Origin: Oscillospiraceae bacterium
GTDB taxonomy: Bacteria > Bacillota > Clostridia > Oscillospirales > Ruminococcaceae
NCBI GenBank assembly: GCA_900768245.1
Contig: CAAGCE010000280.1
Span: forward strand, 1 to 15,995
Direction of reading: 5' to 3'
DNA: 15,995 nucleotides
Positions 14,269 through 15,995 of the stretch are shown piece by piece; position 1 is the stretch's first letter, and each line of letters begins with the position of its first letter. The notes beneath the pieces were generated by a model, which worked only from the letters and a program-made list of their open reading frames with translations, did not search any database and had not been told where the DNA came from. The position numbers were made by a program, and so were the translations under genes.

Positions 14269-15033
14269 TTATGCGTTTTTATTATATATTACGATAAGAC
14301 CTTTTAACAGAAGCTCATCGTCGAGAATGATTTTTTTGGTGCAATGTGGGATAATGCTTCCTGCAAGTCCGCCTGTAGCAACGACCGTTGCCTTTTTGCC
14401 AAGCTCGGATTCGACTCTGTCAATGATGCCGTCCAGGCTTGCAGCCGTGCTGTAAAGGATACCGCTCTTCATACATTCAATGGTGTTCTTTCCTATGATA
14501 CGCTTAGGCGGTTCAAGGCTTATTCTCGGGAGCTGTGATGTTTGTGAGATCATAGCGTTGAGTGACACATTCACACCGGGGATTATCATTCCGCCGAGAT
14601 AGTTTTTATTTTCATCAATGACGGAAACGGTAGTGGCTGTTCCCATATCAAAGATAATGAGGGGCAGGGGATATTCCGCAATGCCCGCAGCTGCATCAAC
14701 AACAAGGTCGCTGCCAAGCTGTGCAGGGTTATCAAGAGTGATGTTCACTCCCGTTTTTAGTCCCGGACCTATTACCATTGAATCCACATTGACTATCTTT
14801 TTTATTGCGCTTTTTATTGTAAGGGTCACAGACGGAACGACGGAAGAAATAATAGCACCGTCAATGTCCTCCTGACCGATACCGTAAAGCTCCAGAACGT
14901 TTTTAAAGGATATTGCATATTCAAGAACAGTTGCATTCGGGTCGGTGGAGAGCCTTTCAACAAATTCAATTTTATTTTCCTTGCAGCAGCCAATAACGAT
15001 ATTGGTATTGCCGACATCTACCGCTAAAATCAT
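14269..15033 (-). CDS. coaX: Type III pantothenate kinase
   Basis: CoaX phosphorylates pantothenate with ATP, the first step of coenzyme A synthesis, in the cytosol. The protein has 254 residues, a usual length, and the ASKHA-fold motifs are in order: DVGNTN (6-11) for phosphate binding, GPGLKTG (89-95), GSD with the probable catalytic Asp109, DMGTATT (129-135), GGMIIPG (147-153) and ATGGLAG (219-225). Type III kinases require a monovalent cation and are not inhibited by coenzyme A, so control is likely elsewhere. The gene follows the vitamin transporter gene by 21 bases, with AAAGG as a modest ribosome binding site, and ends at a strong terminator, making a two-gene operon. Confidence 0.97.
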   Translation of the reverse strand: MILAVDVGNTNIVIGCCKENKIEFVERLSTDPNATVLEYAISFKNVLELYGIGQEDIDGAIISSVVPSVTLTIKSAIKKIVNVDSMVIGPGLKTGVNITLDNPAQLGSDLVVDAAAGIAEYPLPLIIFDMGTATTVSVIDENKNYLGGMIIPGVNVSLNAMISQTSQLPRISLEPPKRIIGKNTIECMKSGILYSTAASLDGIIDRVESELGKKATVVATGGLAGSIIPHCTKKIILDDELLLKGLIVIYNKNA

Positions 15034-15054
15034 TTATATTAGAACCTTTCGGGA

Positions 15055-15687
15055 TTAAGTTGTTTCGTTTGTTTTATTTGCAGGCTGAGAGATGAGCTTT
15101 GACTTGATAAGAGCCGTGCCAACAGCACCTGTGAGTATTGTTGACGAGAGCATTTCAAAAACAGCATTTACTCCTACGAACGTGCAGACGAAAGCGATAA
15201 CATTCTTTCCGCCCATAAGTCCCTGTACATAATCCGTGCTGCCATAGAGAAGTATCAGAGCCGACATAAAGAAAAGAGTGTTTAAAAGTGCCGAACAGAA
15301 GCCTGTTACAAAGCAGGACACATACGGGTTTGAGATCTTCTGCACCCAGCGGAAAATATATCCCAGAAGAAATCCGTCAAGAACACGGGGGATAAAACGC
15401 TGAATAAATGCGAGAAAAGGGTTTATTCCGAAAAGAACAGCACCCATTGCGCTTGTTCCGCCCACGCCTATGCATTGGAGAAAGCTTGTAAGTCCGAAAA
15501 CGGCTCCTACGATCGCTCCGCCCACAGGTCCGAGTGCGACTGCCGCAAGAGCCACAGGGATCACGTTGAACGTAATTGCAAGAGGACCGATATTAAGGTA
15601 CCCCAGCGGTGTGTAAGCCATCAGCAGCAGAATTGCCGTAAGCAGACCGAGAAGAACGAGCTGCTTGGTTGTAAGCTTTGATTTCAT
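15055..15687 (-). CDS. panT: ECF transporter substrate-binding (S) component, probably pantothenate-specific
   Basis: This is a 210-residue hydrophobic protein with about six membrane segments and the layout of energy-coupling-factor S components: a short basic N-terminus, then PLGYLNIGPLAITFNVIPVALAAVALGPVGGAIVG-type sequence (residues about 27-62) and FGLTSFLQ (64-71), as in PanT-like proteins. S components bind the vitamin and share ATPase and T subunits, which are not encoded nearby and must come from elsewhere. Pantothenate is inferred mainly from the operon with coaX; the sequence alone would also allow another vitamin. An AAGGAGG site lies 10 bases before the ATG and a strong promoter is just upstream. 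Confidence 0.85.
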   Translation of the reverse strand: MKSKLTTKQLVLLGLLTAILLLMAYTPLGYLNIGPLAITFNVIPVALAAVALGPVGGAIVGAVFGLTSFLQCIGVGGTSAMGAVLFGINPFLAFIQRFIPRVLDGFLLGYIFRWVQKISNPYVSCFVTGFCSALLNTLFFMSALILLYGSTDYVQGLMGGKNVIAFVCTFVGVNAVFEMLSSTILTGAVGTALIKSKLISQPANKTNETT

Positions 15688-15712
15688 ATTAAATTTTCCT
15701 CCTTGTTATTAT

Positions 15713-15724
15713 TCCCTTTCGGGA
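15713..15724 (-). promoter_or_regulatory. Short GAAA-loop hairpin in the transporter leader
   Basis: TCCC-GAAA-GGGA in the transcript forms a 4-base stem closed by a GNRA-type loop, between the transcription start and the ribosome binding site. The string TCCCGAAAGG recurs at 15045-15054, in the leader of coaX. The stem is short and the match may be chance. Confidence 0.3.
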
Positions 15725-15743
15725 TACAATACAATACATCTTT

Positions 15744-15772
15744 ATTATAGCATACAAAAAACAGGTTTGCAA
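15744..15772 (-). promoter_or_regulatory. Sigma-A type promoter for panT-coaX
   Basis: On the minus strand TTGCAA (15767-15772) and TATAAT (15744-15749) are separated by 17 bases, with a TG one base before the -10 box (extended -10 character). The start would be near 15737, giving a leader of about 50 bases. No vitamin riboswitch fits in that space. Confidence 0.85.
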
Positions 15773-15797
15773 GATTATCAAAAGCAAAAATAATGTG

Positions 15798-15950
15798 TTT
15801 TTTTTATTTTTTTGGGGGGGGCGGCGGTTTAAGTTTTGCTGTAAGTTGTAAGAAACGTTTCCGCCGCGGCCGATAGTACCGAGCGAACCCCATATAAAAG
15901 TTTCGGTCAAGCCTTTTCAAAGGCTTGTGGGAATCCAAAGGGCAAAGCCC
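15798..15950 (-). repeat. Dispersed structured repeat, copy 3
   Basis: From left to right it has a T-rich run, an eight-G run, GCGGCGG (15821-15827) that can pair with CCGCCGC (15861-15867), a block shared with copy 2, a hairpin at 15908-15927 (CAAGCCTTT/AAAGGCTTG), an 18-base tail (15927-15944) identical to the inverse of positions 1-18, and GGGC-AAA-GCCC. It is in reverse orientation to copy 1. The rest of the window after 15950 shows nothing I can assign. Confidence 0.75.
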
Positions 15951-15995
15951 CATATGCACTAACTTAGCCTTGCAATTACCCTAAAAATATGGTAA

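Noticed and set aside
15689..15910. 73-residue minus-strand open frame with RGG...SY...Q...RRPPQKNKK, similar to a frame in copy 2 (4971-5230)
   Set aside because: The similarity comes from the shared repeat DNA. The equivalent frame in copy 1 is not conserved and ends at a stop, and the frame also runs through the panT promoter.
1..15995. CRISPR arrays, tRNA or rRNA genes, phage genes, toxin-antitoxin or defence genes
   Set aside because: None seen on reading both strands; there are no regularly spaced repeats and no matching protein motifs.

Overview
The window looks like ordinary chromosome from an anaerobic Firmicute of the class Clostridia, most likely a Ruminococcus-like member of the Oscillospiraceae. 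The grounds are strong AGGAGG-type ribosome binding sites, sigma-A style promoters with 17-base spacers, the tepA-ylzJ-ftsK/spoIIIE gene order known from spore-forming Firmicutes, a type III (CoaX) pantothenate kinase beside an ECF-type vitamin transporter, and a DUF3006 gene beside a ComEC-type metallo-hydrolase. The genus is inferred from gene content; there is no rRNA to confirm it.

Layout. Positions 1-264 hold a dispersed repeat (copy 1) and a promoter. From 265 to 4794 a plus-strand operon encodes a small membrane protein, a D-2-hydroxyacid dehydrogenase, ProB, ProA and a bitopic membrane protein of unknown function. The 4795-5226 gap lies between convergent operons. It contains a 180-base foldback (MITE-like) element set exactly at a TTAA that contains the last gene's stop codon, then repeat copy 2, then a terminator that can serve both strands. 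All remaining genes are on the minus strand. In transcription order they are panT-like transporter and coaX (15687-14269, closed by a strong terminator); tepA, ylzJ-like, uppP and ftsK/spoIIIE (13936-9403); and a YgiQ-family radical SAM gene, a membrane-anchored ComEC-like metallo-hydrolase, a DUF3006 gene and a MurR/RpiR-family regulator (9272-5227). The right end carries repeat copy 3.

How the genes work together. ProB and ProA carry out the first two steps from glutamate to proline. The transporter and CoaX form a pantothenate uptake and phosphorylation pair feeding coenzyme A synthesis. UppP recycles the lipid carrier for cell-wall synthesis, while FtsK/SpoIIIE moves DNA at division or sporulation, and TepA and the YlzJ-like protein belong to the conserved neighbourhood of the spoIIIE gene. 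The YgiQ to MurR/RpiR cluster has no assigned pathway.

I found no clear new multi-gene system. The most interesting signals are non-coding: the foldback element, and a family of three structured repeats in which one hairpin differs between copies by three compensated base-pair changes. Several gene starts were moved downstream of the longest open frame because a good ribosome binding site marks the internal start.
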